From assembly GCF_000423665.1 (NCBI RefSeq), contig NZ_AUIK01000008.1:496001-560000 (forward strand): a DNA stretch of 64,000 bases, read 5' to 3'. Of the stretch, positions 45,532 to 54,029 are shown in pieces. The translations under genes were made by a program, and so were the position numbers. The notes beneath the pieces are model-generated. The model did no database searches and had not been told where the DNA came from. It worked only from the letters and a program-made list of their open reading frames with translations. Positions within the stretch are counted from its first letter, which is position 1. The number at the start of each line of letters is the position of its first letter. This stretch comes from Solirubrobacter soli DSM 22325 (GTDB lineage: Bacteria; Actinomycetota; Thermoleophilia; Solirubrobacterales; Solirubrobacteraceae).

Positions 45532-46302
45532 GTGCCTGAAGGCGACACCATCCACTACGCGGCGAACCGGATCCGCCCCGTGCTGGAAGGCCGCGTGCCC
45601 GACCGGATCGAGACGCCGCACCCGCGTTTTCGCCGCGACCGCTGGCCGGAGCGCCTCGCGGGCCAGACGGTCACGAGCGTCGACGCGCACGGCAAGCACC
45701 TGTTCCTGCGCTTCGAGAACGGCCTCGTCATCCACTCGCACCTGCGGATGACCGGCAAGTGGCGGGTGCGCGACGCGGCGACGTACGAGCCGCCGCGCAA
45801 CACGTGGTTGATCCTGCGTGCCGCCGACAAGGTCGTCGCGCAGATCAACGGCCCGGTGCTCGAACTGATGACCCAGAGCCGCACCCGCTTCGACCAGCGG
45901 ATCGCGGGCCTCGGGCCGGACATCCTGGCGCCGGCCCTCGACGAAGCGGGAATCCTGCGGCGGCTGCGGACCGACGACCCCACCCGCGCGATCGGCGACG
46001 CCCTGCTCGACCAGCGGATCGTCGCCGGCATCGGGAACATGTGGAAGGCCGAGGGCTGCTTCCACGCGGGCATCGACCCCTGGCGGCGCACCGGCGACGT
46101 GTCCGACGAGGAGGTGCTCGCGATCATCCACGAGACCCGCCCGCGGATGCAGGAATCCGCGCTCGGCGGCATGCAGGAGCGCTTCAAGGTCGTGCACGGC
46201 CACGCGGGCGAGCCGTGTCCGCGGTGCGGCGCCAAGGTGCAGGCACGCGGGCAAGGCGACGACAACCGGACGACATACTGGTGTGCGGGATGTCAGCGAT
46301 GA
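45532..46302 (+). CDS. nei: Endonuclease VIII-type DNA glycosylase (Nei/Fpg family)
   Basis: 256 residues. The N-terminus MPEGDTIHYAANRI gives the catalytic Pro and Glu. HGKHLFLRF holds the conserved Lys, DQRIVAGIGNMWKAEGCFHAGIDPW is the helix-two-turn-helix, and CPRCGAKVQARGQGDDNRTTYWCAGCQR is the zinc finger. MPEGD and the sequence of the void-filling region favour Nei over Fpg. It removes oxidised pyrimidines and cleaves the strand. The next gene overlaps the stop (ATGA). Confidence 0.94.
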   Translation: MPEGDTIHYAANRIRPVLEGRVPDRIETPHPRFRRDRWPERLAGQTVTSVDAHGKHLFLRFENGLVIHSHLRMTGKWRVRDAATYEPPRNTWLILRAADKVVAQINGPVLELMTQSRTRFDQRIAGLGPDILAPALDEAGILRRLRTDDPTRAIGDALLDQRIVAGIGNMWKAEGCFHAGIDPWRRTGDVSDEEVLAIIHETRPRMQESALGGMQERFKVVHGHAGEPCPRCGAKVQARGQGDDNRTTYWCAGCQR

Positions 46303-47024
46303 GGCGCATCGGGCACAAGGGGGCGGATCTGATCGTCCCCGGCAACACGCCGGCGTCCTTCGACGCGGCGCTCGCCCACGGCGTCGACATGATCGAGTTC
46401 GACGTGCTCCCCGAGAATCAGCACGAGCCCGCGAAGGGCCGGCTGCTGCTCGCGCACGACTACGAGCACGTCGCCGAGGCTCCCACGCTCGACGAGGGCC
46501 TGGCGCACCTCGCGTCCGCGCCCTTCGACGGGCTCGAGTTCGACGTCGACCTGAAGCTGCCCGGCTACGAGGACCGCGTCGTCGCCGCCTTGCGCGAGCA
46601 CGACCTGGTCGGCCGCGTGCTCATCTCGAGCAACTGGATGCGGTCGCTGATCGTGCTGCGCGAGCTGGAGCCGAAGCTGCGCCTCGGCTACTCGGTGCCG
46701 CGCCTGAAGAAGGACCCGACGCAGGCGTGGCTGACCAAGCTGCCGGCGTACGCGCTGGCGGCCTGGGTGCGATTCAAGCTCCCGTCCTCGATCAAGGTCC
46801 ACATGGCCGCGGGCCGCTGCGACGCGCTGATGTGCCACTGGCGGCTCGTCTCGCCGCGCCTCGTGCGCGCCGTCAAGGAGGCGGGCGGCGAGCTCTACGT
46901 GTGGACCGTCGACGACGGCCCGCGGATCGGCCGGCTGGAGAAGCTCGGCGTGACCGGCGTCATCACCAACGACCCCCGCCTCTTCGGTCAGCTCCCGCCA
47001 AGCGCGCACGTCGCGGCCGAGTAG
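46299..47024 (+). CDS. Glycerophosphodiester phosphodiesterase
   Basis: 241 residues. RIGHKGADLIVPGNTPASFDAALAHGVDMIEFDVL supplies the first catalytic His and the metal-binding Glu-x-Asp; LLLAHDYEHV gives the second His and GLEFDVDLKLPG the further acid. VGRVLISSNWMRSLIVLRELEP and ELYVWTVDDGPRIGRLEKLGVTGVITNDP are typical late blocks. The common PENT block reads PGNT. The start at 46299 overlaps the nei stop as ATGA; ATG at 46290 is an alternative. It hydrolyses glycerophosphodiesters to glycerol phosphate and an alcohol. Confidence 0.9.
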   Translation: MRRIGHKGADLIVPGNTPASFDAALAHGVDMIEFDVLPENQHEPAKGRLLLAHDYEHVAEAPTLDEGLAHLASAPFDGLEFDVDLKLPGYEDRVVAALREHDLVGRVLISSNWMRSLIVLRELEPKLRLGYSVPRLKKDPTQAWLTKLPAYALAAWVRFKLPSSIKVHMAAGRCDALMCHWRLVSPRLVRAVKEAGGELYVWTVDDGPRIGRLEKLGVTGVITNDPRLFGQLPPSAHVAAE

Positions 47025-47461
47025 CCGACCGGGTCCGAGCCCGCGGCGGACTTGTGCCCGCCGTCCGTGGCGACCTCGGCGGTGCGTGGCAGCGCGTCGC
47101 CCTTGCGCCAGCGGAACCGGACGACGCCGCGCAGCGTGACCGGCTTCGACGGCTTCGTGAAGCTGAACGACCAGCCGGACTCGACCGGGACGCCCTTGGC
47201 GGTCCCGACCAGGCGCCAGCCGGAGTCGGCGTCCTCGACGTCGGCCCACGTGTCCTCGTCGACCTTGTACTGGACGCGGAAGCGCATCGAGAGCCGCACG
47301 CCCTTGGGCGAGCCGGGCATCGAGGCGCGGATGCCGATCGTGTCCGGCTGCTTGGCCGTGTCGCACACGTTGACGGTCGCCCACGGCTGCGGGTCGCGCG
47401 CCGAAGCGGCCGACGGAGCCAGCAACAGAACCAGACCTGAAAGAGTCAGCGCGATCCGCAT
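46988..47461 (-). CDS. Secreted protein of unknown function
   Basis: 157 residues with a signal peptide (MRIALTLSGLVLLLAPSAASA). The mature part has a beta-rich look (GIRASMPGSPKGVRLSMRFRVQYK, SGWSFSFTKPSKPVTLRGVVRFRWRKGD) with two Cys, VNVCDTAKQ near the start and AATCALGGS at the end, that probably form one disulfide. The family was not recognised. Its 3' end overlaps the phosphodiesterase gene by 37 bp, and its start is divergent from the ECF sigma gene by 33 bp. Confidence 0.82.
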   Translation of the reverse strand: MRIALTLSGLVLLLAPSAASARDPQPWATVNVCDTAKQPDTIGIRASMPGSPKGVRLSMRFRVQYKVDEDTWADVEDADSGWRLVGTAKGVPVESGWSFSFTKPSKPVTLRGVVRFRWRKGDALPRTAEVATDGGHKSAAGSDPVGYSAATCALGGS

Positions 47462-47494
47462 ACGACGGGCGGAAAAATCTAGCGTCGATTTGTG

Positions 47495-48049
47495 ATGGAT
47501 CCCATGGGCGATCGTAGTAAGGGTGTGACGACGGCCACCACCGCGACTCTTCCCGCCACCGCGGCGCGCGCGCTCGACTTCGACGCGCTCTACCGGGACG
47601 CGCGGGACGACGTCTTCGCCTACACCGCGACGCTTCTGCGAGACAGCGCCGCCGCCGAGGACGTCACCGCCCAGGCGTTCGAGCGCGCCTACAAGCGCCG
47701 CTCCCGCTTCGACGCCCGCCGCGGCTCCCCGCGCGCGTGGCTGTTCGGCATCGCCCGCAACGCCGCCCTGGATGAGCTGCGGCGCCGCAAGCGCGTCGAG
47801 ACGACCGATCTCCCCGCCCCGTCGTCCGAACCCGGACCCGACGAGGCGGCTGAGCTGGCCGCCGAGCGCGACGCCGTCCGCCGCGCCCTCGGCACGTTGC
47901 CGGCGAAGGACCGCGAGCTGATCGCGCTCAAGTACCACGCCGACCTGACCAACGGCGACATCGCCGAGGTCCTGGGCATCAACGCCAACCACGTCGGCAC
48001 GCTCCTGCACCGTGCCATGACCAAGCTCCGGGAGGCCGTCGATGCCTGA
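47495..48049 (+). CDS. ECF sigma factor
   Basis: 184 residues. Region 2 is FDALYRDARDDVFAYTATLLRDSAAAEDVTAQAFERAYKRRSRFDARRGSPRAWLFGIARNAALDELRRRKR. Region 4 is LGTLPAKDRELIALKYHADLTNGDIAEVLGINANHVGTLLHRAMTKLREAV. It overlaps the DUF4349 gene by 8 bp. That membrane protein takes the place where an anti-sigma factor normally sits. GTG at 47492 and ATG at 47504 are alternative starts. Confidence 0.93.
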   Translation: MDPMGDRSKGVTTATTATLPATAARALDFDALYRDARDDVFAYTATLLRDSAAAEDVTAQAFERAYKRRSRFDARRGSPRAWLFGIARNAALDELRRRKRVETTDLPAPSSEPGPDEAAELAAERDAVRRALGTLPAKDRELIALKYHADLTNGDIAEVLGINANHVGTLLHRAMTKLREAVDA

Positions 48050-49100
48050 TCTCGAGATGCTCCTGCGAGACGTCCGTCCCGTCCCGAACCCCGCCTGGGC
48101 CGCAAGCCTGGACAAGCGGGCGGCCGCCGGGTTTCCGTCGCCGCCCTCGTTCCCCAAGAGGGTCCTGCGCGGCATCCGCAACCACTTCGCGGCGCTCTCG
48201 CTGGCCACGGCCACCGTCGGCGCGTTGTTCGTGACCGTCCTGGTGATCTCGAACCTCGACACCGGCAGCAACGACGACTCCGGCGCGACGCGCGCCGCGG
48301 TGCCCGCCGCGGCGCCGGAGAGCTCCAAGAGCGCCTCGGGCGCGGGCTCGACCCCGGACGTCGCGACGGCCCCGCCGCTGGCTCGCGACAGCGCGGGCGG
48401 GGTGGCCGGCGAGGACCGGTCGGTGCTCAAGAACGCTTCGATCACGCTCACTACAACGGTCGGCGAGGTCCAAGGTCTCTCTGATCGCGCGATTCGCGTC
48501 GCGGACACGCTCGGCGGCTACGTCGCCAGCTCGAGCGTCGACTCGAGCGGGTCGCACGCCACCGCCACGCTGGAGCTCAAGGTCCCGTCGGCCAAGCTCG
48601 ACACCGCGCTGGCCCAGCTCTCCAAGCTCGGCCACGTCAGCTCGCGCTCGCAGCAGACGCAGGACCTGACCGACCAGCGCGCCGTGTTCGAGGCCGCCGT
48701 CCGCGACGCCCGAGCCGACCGCCAGGGTCTGCGCAACCGTCTCGCCAAGGCGACGACCGACAAGCAGCGCGACCGCCTGCGCGCCCAGCTCAACCGCGCC
48801 GGCCGCCGGGTCACCAGCGCCGAGCGCCAGGTCGCCCAGCTCGACTCCACCGTGTCCTACGCGACGATCGATCTGACGATCCGCGGCAAGAAGGAGAGCG
48901 GCGGCACGGCCGTCCCCGGCGACCGCTGGACGCCCGGCGACGCGCTCAAGGACGCGGGCCGCGTGCTCGAGGTGATCGCGGGCGTGCTCGTCATCGGCCT
49001 GGCGATCCTGCTGCCCGTGGGGATCCTCGCCGCGCTCGCCGCCTACGCCAATCGCGGCCTCACCCGCCGCCGCCGAAACCGGGCGCTCGAGGCGTCGTAA
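48042..49100 (+). CDS. DUF4349 membrane protein, candidate sigma regulator
   Basis: 352 residues. A short cytosolic N-terminus (MPDLEMLLRDVRPVPNPAW) is followed by a first membrane helix (~49-70, ALSLATATVGALFVTVLVISNL). The external DUF4349 domain (~125-300, VLKNASITLTTTVGEVQGLSDRAIRVADTLGGYVASSSVDSSG) contains a predicted coiled coil (RADRQGLRNRLAKATTDKQRDRLRAQLNRAGRRVTSAERQVAQLDS). A C-terminal helix follows (VLEVIAGVLVIGLAILLPVGILAALAA). It overlaps the sigma gene and its short cytosolic N-terminus could bind the sigma (inference); no zinc-finger anti-sigma motif is present. Confidence 0.88.
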   Translation: MPDLEMLLRDVRPVPNPAWAASLDKRAAAGFPSPPSFPKRVLRGIRNHFAALSLATATVGALFVTVLVISNLDTGSNDDSGATRAAVPAAAPESSKSASGAGSTPDVATAPPLARDSAGGVAGEDRSVLKNASITLTTTVGEVQGLSDRAIRVADTLGGYVASSSVDSSGSHATATLELKVPSAKLDTALAQLSKLGHVSSRSQQTQDLTDQRAVFEAAVRDARADRQGLRNRLAKATTDKQRDRLRAQLNRAGRRVTSAERQVAQLDSTVSYATIDLTIRGKKESGGTAVPGDRWTPGDALKDAGRVLEVIAGVLVIGLAILLPVGILAALAAYANRGLTRRRRNRALEAS

Positions 49101-49128
49101 CGCAGGCAAAACGTGTGCTCGCCGCCTC

Positions 49129-49145
49129 GGAGTGGTATTCACTCC
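49129..49145. promoter_or_regulatory. Palindrome just before the Crp-type gene
   Basis: GGAGTG-GTATT-CACTCC (6-bp arms, 5-bp spacer) ends three bases before the GTG start. The GTG...CAC core resembles Crp/Fnr half-sites, so autorepression is possible. Confidence 0.4.
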
Positions 49146-49148
49146 CGA

Positions 49149-49844
49149 GTGACGGCGAGCACACAGGAGACGGTCGACCTCCTCGGCAACGTGCCGGTCT
49201 TCGCGCCGCTGGGGGCGTCGGACCTCGAGCTGGTGGCCGAGGTCTGCCACCCGCGGCACTTCGGCGCGGGTGAGGTCATCTTCCGCGAGGGCGACGAGTC
49301 GAACACGTGCTACATCGTGCGCTCCGGCCACGCCCGGGCGGTCCGCGAGCACGCCGACGGGCGCCAGATCGCCCTCGCCACGTTCGGTCCCGGCGACATC
49401 TTCGGCGAGCTGGCGATGTTCGACGACGAGCGCCGCTCGGCCACCGTGGAGACGATCGACGCGCTCGACGTCCTGGCGATCCTCGGCCCGGACATGCGCC
49501 GGCTGATGCTGCGCCGCCCGCAGCTCGCCGTCGCGCTCGCGGTCTCCTTGAGCCGCCGCCTGCGCACCACCAACGAGCGCCTCTCGAGCCAGTCCTTCCA
49601 GACCGTCCAGAGCCGCGTCGCAAGCGTCATCGCCAACCTCGTCGACCAGGCCGTGGCCGAGGGGGCGAACGCCGTCGACGTCCCGATCACCGCCACCCAG
49701 GCGGACCTGGCGATGCTCGCCGGCTCCTCGCGCGAGTCCGCTTCCCGGTTCCTCGCGACGCTCGAACGGGCAGGGGTGATCTCCCAGGGCCGTGGGCGGC
49801 TCACCGTCCACGACCCGCAGGCGCTGCGGAACTATGTCTACTGA
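49149..49844 (+). CDS. Crp/Fnr family transcriptional regulator
   Basis: 231 residues. The cyclic-nucleotide-binding domain shows VFAPLGASDLELVAEVCHPRHFGAGEVIFREGDESNTCYIVRSGHARAV and the phosphate-binding cassette GPGDIFGELAMFDDERRSATVETI, which is close to the cAMP-binding consensus (FGELALL...RSATV). The winged helix is ITATQADLAMLAGSSRESASRFLATLERAGVISQGRGRLTV. GTG at 49149 is chosen since the longer start would pass through the palindrome. It overlaps the Nudix gene by 11 bp. Confidence 0.93.
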   Translation: MTASTQETVDLLGNVPVFAPLGASDLELVAEVCHPRHFGAGEVIFREGDESNTCYIVRSGHARAVREHADGRQIALATFGPGDIFGELAMFDDERRSATVETIDALDVLAILGPDMRRLMLRRPQLAVALAVSLSRRLRTTNERLSSQSFQTVQSRVASVIANLVDQAVAEGANAVDVPITATQADLAMLAGSSRESASRFLATLERAGVISQGRGRLTVHDPQALRNYVY

Positions 49845-50247
49845 GCTGGAGACCTCCTACGGCGGGGTCGTCGTCCGCGGCGACAAGCTGCTCGTGATCA
49901 CGCCCGCCGGCAAGAAGGTCACCGGGCTGCCGAAGGGCGGGATGGAGGCGGGCGAGACGCCCGAGCAGGTCGCGGCGCGCGAGGTGCGCGAGGAGACCGG
50001 GGTCGTCGCCAACGTGGTCGAGCCGCTCGGCGATGTCCGCTACACCTACCGCCGCGGCGGGCGGCGCGTGCGCAAGACCGTCCATTTCTTCCTCTGTGAG
50101 TACGTCGAGGGCTCGACGGCCGACCATGATCACGAGGTCGACGACGCCCGCTGGATCGCCCTCACCGAGGCCCACGACGAGCTCAGTTACCCCGGGGAGA
50201 GAGCCTTGATCGATCGCCTGCTGTCCAAGACGGCCTCCGGTCGCTAG
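49834..50247 (+). CDS. Nudix hydrolase
   Basis: 137 residues. The Nudix box is GGMEAGETPEQVAAREVREETGV, complete with the metal-binding REVREE. The N-terminus (ETSYGGVVVRGDKLLVITPAGKKVTGLPKGG) fits the MutT/Ap4A-like group with LPKG. It would hydrolyse a nucleoside diphosphate-linked compound. ATG at 49834 lies inside the end of the Crp-type gene, so it is translationally coupled. Confidence 0.93.
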   Translation: MSTELETSYGGVVVRGDKLLVITPAGKKVTGLPKGGMEAGETPEQVAAREVREETGVVANVVEPLGDVRYTYRRGGRRVRKTVHFFLCEYVEGSTADHDHEVDDARWIALTEAHDELSYPGERALIDRLLSKTASGR

Positions 50248-50258
50248 GCTGCCGCACC

Positions 50259-50657
50259 GTGCAGGTCCTCAACTTCTACTCCACGGTCTTCGCCGACCAG
50301 ATGAAGCGCGGGCGCAAGACGGCGACGATCCGGCTGGGCGACAAGCGGCATAAGTACCGCAAGAACCAGGTCGTGCTGGTCACCGTCGGCTACCAGTACT
50401 CCCCGCGCGAGAAGCTGTTCCATGCGGTGATCGACAACGTGGAGGTCAAGCGGGTCAAGGACCTGTCTCCACGTGACATCGAGCACGACAACCCCGAGTT
50501 CCGCCGGACGGAGGAGCTCGTGCACTTCCTCAAGCAGATCTACGACCGTGAGGTGGCGCTCGACGACACCGTGACGGTCGTGCGGTTCTCGCAGATCGTC
50601 GAGAACCCGCCCGACTTCCAGGATCGCCTCCGCGGAGTCGGGGGAGCGCAAAACTAA
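50259..50657 (+). CDS. ASCH domain protein
   Basis: 132 residues with a GTG start. LNFYSTVFADQMKRGRKTATIRLGDKRHKYRKNQVVLVTVGYQ is the ASCH signature with the R-K-T-x-T-I-R pattern, and KRVKDLSPRDIEHDNPEFRRTEELVHFLKQIYDREVALDDTVTVVRF is the rest of the PUA-like barrel. ASCH proteins are thought to bind RNA or act on modified nucleosides. It lies 11 bp behind the Nudix gene and is probably cotranscribed with it. Confidence 0.92.
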   Translation: MQVLNFYSTVFADQMKRGRKTATIRLGDKRHKYRKNQVVLVTVGYQYSPREKLFHAVIDNVEVKRVKDLSPRDIEHDNPEFRRTEELVHFLKQIYDREVALDDTVTVVRFSQIVENPPDFQDRLRGVGGAQN

Positions 50658-50710
50658 GGCGGCACATCCCCTCCGCCCCACCCCGATCATCCGGCCTTAA
50701 GGCGCGGCGC

Positions 50711-51937
50711 ATGGGGCGGCGGAGTGGACTGCTGGCGGTCATCGTCGGCGCGCTGCTGTCCCTGATCGTCGGCGTCAGCGTCGCGCACGCGTGCGTGTGC
50801 GTGCGCTCGCACCCCGCGATGCGGCTGCCGTACGCCGACGGCGCGATCGTCGGCACGGTGGAGTCGCGCACCGACGCGAACGACACGCTGACCTACGTCG
50901 TCCGCGTCGAGCGCGCGGTGAAGGGGACGGCGATCGAGCGCGTGACCGTCGCGTCCGGGCTCACGTCGTGCCAGCTCTTCCTCGACGTCGGCGCCCGGGT
51001 CGGCCTGTTCCTGCACTCGGGCGGCGAGGCGACCGCGTGCGACGTCACCGACCCCGACGAGCTGCTCGCCGCCGCCGACCTGCCCGCTCCGCGCGGCAGC
51101 ACGCGGTTCGTCGCGGCGGTCCAGGGCTCCGCGACCGCGGTCGGCCTCACGGCGGGCGGCACGCCATCCGCTTACGGGCGCGGGGCGAGCCCGATGGCGA
51201 TCGCCCGCTGCGGCTCGCTGGTCGTGACCGCGGCGCGCGACACCGCCGGGCTTCACGTCGTCACTCAATCCGCCCGCCTCGACCTGGTCTCCTCGGTCGA
51301 CGTCCCGCTGCGCAACGTCCAGGCGCTCAGCTGCCGCGGTCGGACGATCTGGGCCGCCGGCGCGGGCGGGCTGGTCAAGATCGCCCGCGGCAAGGCGGAG
51401 CTCGTGCGGCGCATCACCGAGGTCGGCACGGCCACGTTCACGAGCGTGCGCGCGTACCTCGCCACGTCCGGCGGCCTGCACGTGATCACGCTCTCCACCG
51501 GCCGCGAGCAGACCTTCCACCACTACGGCGAGTTCGTGACGCTGTCGGTGAACCGCGGCCGGGTCGCGGGGCGCCTGCTCGGCGGTGGCGCGGCGACGCT
51601 GGTCGACGGCCGGATGCGACTCGCTCGCCGGGCCGAGGGGGCGACCTGGGTCGACCGCGACCACCTCGTCGACACGCGTCGCGGCGAGATCCTCGACACG
51701 CTGCTCCGGCCGGTCCGCAAGATCGCGCCCATCCCGGGCGACCTGGTCGCCGTCGAGGGCGGTGCCGCGTATGTGGCCGACGGCAACATCGTGCGCCGCC
51801 TGGCGCCCGGCGCGCGGTCGGCGAAGGTCTTCGCGAAGCTCCCAGGCAAGGTCGTCGGACTGACCGCTGTGGCCCCAAAGGCGGCCGCCGCTTGGCACTC
51901 GTGTGAACAGAGTGCCAAGCCACCCTTGACGACCTGA
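50711..51937 (+). CDS. Secreted protein with NTR/TIMP-like N-terminus and propeller-like region
   Basis: 408 residues with a signal peptide (LLAVIVGALLSLIVGVSVAHA). It is followed by ACVCVRSHPAMRLPYADGAIVGTVESRTDANDTLTYVVRVERAVKG, a Cys-containing netrin/TIMP-like beta barrel (~27-120). The rest (~130-408) has repeated short strands (ALSCRGRTIWAAGAGGLVKIARGKAELVRRI, VAVEGGAAYVADGNIVRRLAPG) like propeller blades. The last nine codons before the Pro/Thr tail (WHSCEQSAK) are encoded by a CIRCE operator of the following groES-groEL operon, and the groES promoter -35 box also lies within this gene. Confidence 0.85.
   Translation: MGRRSGLLAVIVGALLSLIVGVSVAHACVCVRSHPAMRLPYADGAIVGTVESRTDANDTLTYVVRVERAVKGTAIERVTVASGLTSCQLFLDVGARVGLFLHSGGEATACDVTDPDELLAAADLPAPRGSTRFVAAVQGSATAVGLTAGGTPSAYGRGASPMAIARCGSLVVTAARDTAGLHVVTQSARLDLVSSVDVPLRNVQALSCRGRTIWAAGAGGLVKIARGKAELVRRITEVGTATFTSVRAYLATSGGLHVITLSTGREQTFHHYGEFVTLSVNRGRVAGRLLGGGAATLVDGRMRLARRAEGATWVDRDHLVDTRRGEILDTLLRPVRKIAPIPGDLVAVEGGAAYVADGNIVRRLAPGARSAKVFAKLPGKVVGLTAVAPKAAAAWHSCEQSAKPPLTT
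51892..51918. promoter_or_regulatory. CIRCE element 1 (HrcA operator) within the upstream gene
   Basis: TTGGCACTC, nine bases, GAGTGCCAA: perfect 9-bp arms matching the CIRCE consensus bound by the heat-shock repressor HrcA. It lies inside the 3' end of the upstream coding sequence. Confidence 0.95.
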
Positions 51938-51953
51938 GCTTTCGTCGTATAGT
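51926..51953 (+). promoter_or_regulatory. groES-groEL promoter
   Basis: TTGACG (51926-51931) and TATAGT (51948-51953) with a 16-bp spacer fit a housekeeping sigma promoter. The predicted start of transcription falls at the edge of CIRCE element 2, and CIRCE element 1 lies just upstream, so the promoter is bracketed by HrcA sites. Confidence 0.75.
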
Positions 51954-51962
51954 GCACGGCCG

Positions 51963-51989
51963 TTGGCACTCGCTCACCGAGAGTGCCAA
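51963..51989. promoter_or_regulatory. CIRCE element 2 (HrcA operator)
   Basis: TTGGCACTC, nine bases (GCTCACCGA), GAGTGCCAA: a second perfect CIRCE, 71 bp from the first and directly downstream of the -10 box, ahead of groES. Confidence 0.97.
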
Positions 51990-52027
51990 GAAGCTTTGCT
52001 GGCACCGATCTGAGTGGAGGTCACTCA

Positions 52028-52318
52028 ATGAAGCTCAAGCCGCTCGGCGATCGTCTGATCGTCAAGGCCGTCGAGGAGGAAGCGACCACGGCTTCCGGCA
52101 TCGTCCTGCCTGATACGGCCAAGGAGAAGCCCCAGAAGGGCAAGGTCCTGGCTGTCGGCGACGGCAAGCTCGACGACAACGGCACGCGCCAGCCCCTCGA
52201 CGTCGTCGAGGGCGACGAGGTCCTGTACTCGAAGTACGGCGGCACCGAGATCACGGTCGAAGGCGAGGACCTCCTGGTTCTTCGCGAGTCGGACGTGCTC
52301 GCCAAGGTCACCGGCTAA
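52028..52318 (+). CDS. groS: Co-chaperonin GroES
   Basis: 96 residues. [43 protein letters not shown] contains the mobile loop ([11 protein letters not shown]) that binds GroEL, and [31 protein letters not shown] is the conserved end. It caps the GroEL barrel during ATP-driven protein folding. A GGAGGT sequence lies 7 bases before ATG 52028; upstream in-frame starts are rejected because they run through CIRCE element 2. Confidence 0.98.
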   Translation: MKLKPLGDRLIVKAVEEEATTASGIVLPDTAKEKPQKGKVLAVGDGKLDDNGTRQPLDVVEGDEVLYSKYGGTEITVEGEDLLVLRESDVLAKVTG

Positions 52319-52345
52319 AGAACTTTCAAGGAGACCTGAAACCAC

Positions 52346-53974
52346 ATGGCTCACAAGGAACTGAAGTACGACGTCGAGGCCCGCAAGGCCCTCGAGCTTG
52401 GCGTTGACGCGGTCGCCAACGCCGTCAAGGTGACGCTCGGCCCGCGCGGCCGCTACGTCGTCCTCGACAAGAAGTTCGGCGCCCCGACGATCACCAACGA
52501 CGGTGTCACCATCGCTCGTGAGATCGAGGTCGAGGACGTCTTCCAGAACCAGGGCGCGCAGCTCGTCCGCGAGGTCGCCACGGCGACCAACGACGTCGCC
52601 GGCGACGGCACGACGACCGCGACCGTGCTCGCCCAGGCGATCGTCCGCCAGGGTCTGAAGAACGTTGCTGCGGGTGCCAACCCGCTGTCGCTCAAGCGCG
52701 GCATCGAGATCGCCGTCGACCAGGTCGTGGAGCACATCCGCAACCAGTCCAAGGAGATCTCCGGCAAGGACCAGATCGCTCGCGTCGCGACGATCTCGGC
52801 CGGCGACGAGGAGATCGGCGACGTCATCGCCGACGCCATCGAGAAGGTCGGCAAGGACGGCGTCGTGAACGTCGAGGAGGGCCAGACGTTCGGCATGGAC
52901 CTCGAGTTCACCGAGGGCATGCAGTTCGACAAGGGCTACATCTCCCCCTACATGGCGACCGACCAGGAGCGCATGGAGGCGGTCCTCGAGGATCCGTACA
53001 TCCTCATCGCCAACCAGAAGATCGGCTCCGTCCGTGACCTCCTGCCCGTCCTGGAGCAGGTCATCCAGTCCGGCCGCCCGCTGCTGATCATCGCCGAGGA
53101 CGTCGAGGGCGAGGCCCTGGCGACCCTCATCGTCAACAAGCTCCGCGGCACCTTCACGGGCGTCGCCGTCAAGGCTCCGGGCTTCGGCGACCGCCGCAAG
53201 CGCATGCTCGAGGACATCGCGATCCTCACCGGCGGCGAGGTCATCACCGAGGAGATGGGCCTCAAGCTCGAGAACACGCAGATCTCGCAGCTCGGCCGCG
53301 CCCGCCGTGTCGTCGTCGCCAAGGACAACTCGACGATCGTCGACGGCGCCGGCGAGACCGACGCCATCAAGGGCCGCATCAACCAGATCAAGGGCGAGAT
53401 CGAGAACACCGACTCGGACTTCGATCGCGAGAAGCTGCAGGAGCGCCTCGCCAAGCTCTCCGGCGGTGTCGCCGTCGTCAAGGTCGGCGCGGCCACCGAG
53501 ACGGAGATGAAGGAGAAGAAGCACCGCGTCGAGGACGCGCTGCAGGCGACCCGCGCCGCGCTCGAGGAGGGCATCGTCCCGGGCGGCGGCATCGCGCTCG
53601 TCGAGTCCACCGAGGCGATCAACCTCGACGCCACGGGCATCGACGACGAGAAGACCGGCATGCGCATCGTCCTGCGCGCGCTCGAGGAGCCGCTGCGTCA
53701 GATCTCCGAGAACGCCGGCTTCGAGGGCTCGGTCGTGGTCAACGAGGTGCGTCGCTCCGAGGCCGGCGTCGGCCTCAACGCGGCCACCGGCGAGTACGTC
53801 GACCTCGTGTCGGCGGGCGTCATCGACCCGGCCATGGTCACCCGCTCCGCGCTGCAGAACGCGGCCAGCATCGCCAAGAACATCCTCACCACCGAGGCCA
53901 TCGTGGCCGAGGTCCCGGAGAAGGATGGCGGCGGCTCCGGCGGCGGCATGCCCGACATGTCGGGGATGATGTAG
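52346..53974 (+). CDS. groL: Chaperonin GroEL
   Basis: 542 residues, normal length. [35 protein letters not shown] and [15 protein letters not shown] form the ATP site, with further family blocks [24 protein letters not shown] and [16 protein letters not shown]. The C-terminal tail is [15 protein letters not shown], a Gly/Met-rich tail of the usual E. coli-like type rather than the His-rich tail of some actinobacterial GroEL1 copies. It follows groES by 27 bp with an AAGGAGA ribosome-binding sequence and shares its HrcA-controlled transcript. Confidence 0.98.
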   Translation: MAHKELKYDVEARKALELGVDAVANAVKVTLGPRGRYVVLDKKFGAPTITNDGVTIAREIEVEDVFQNQGAQLVREVATATNDVAGDGTTTATVLAQAIVRQGLKNVAAGANPLSLKRGIEIAVDQVVEHIRNQSKEISGKDQIARVATISAGDEEIGDVIADAIEKVGKDGVVNVEEGQTFGMDLEFTEGMQFDKGYISPYMATDQERMEAVLEDPYILIANQKIGSVRDLLPVLEQVIQSGRPLLIIAEDVEGEALATLIVNKLRGTFTGVAVKAPGFGDRRKRMLEDIAILTGGEVITEEMGLKLENTQISQLGRARRVVVAKDNSTIVDGAGETDAIKGRINQIKGEIENTDSDFDREKLQERLAKLSGGVAVVKVGAATETEMKEKKHRVEDALQATRAALEEGIVPGGGIALVESTEAINLDATGIDDEKTGMRIVLRALEEPLRQISENAGFEGSVVVNEVRRSEAGVGLNAATGEYVDLVSAGVIDPAMVTRSALQNAASIAKNILTTEAIVAEVPEKDGGGSGGGMPDMSGMM

Positions 53975-54000
53975 TCACCCGCTCACCCGGATGATTTCGT

Positions 54001-54029
54001 CCGAAGGCCCCGGTTTCCGGGGCCTTCGG
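54001..54029 (+). terminator. groEL terminator hairpin
   Basis: CCGAAGGCCCCGG, loop TTT, CCGGGGCCTTCGG: a perfect 13-bp stem 26 bp behind the groEL stop. It is followed by only a short CGTTAA and a further palindrome (CCGGTAC-TCG-GTACCGG, 54038-54054), without a U-tract. Confidence 0.85.
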
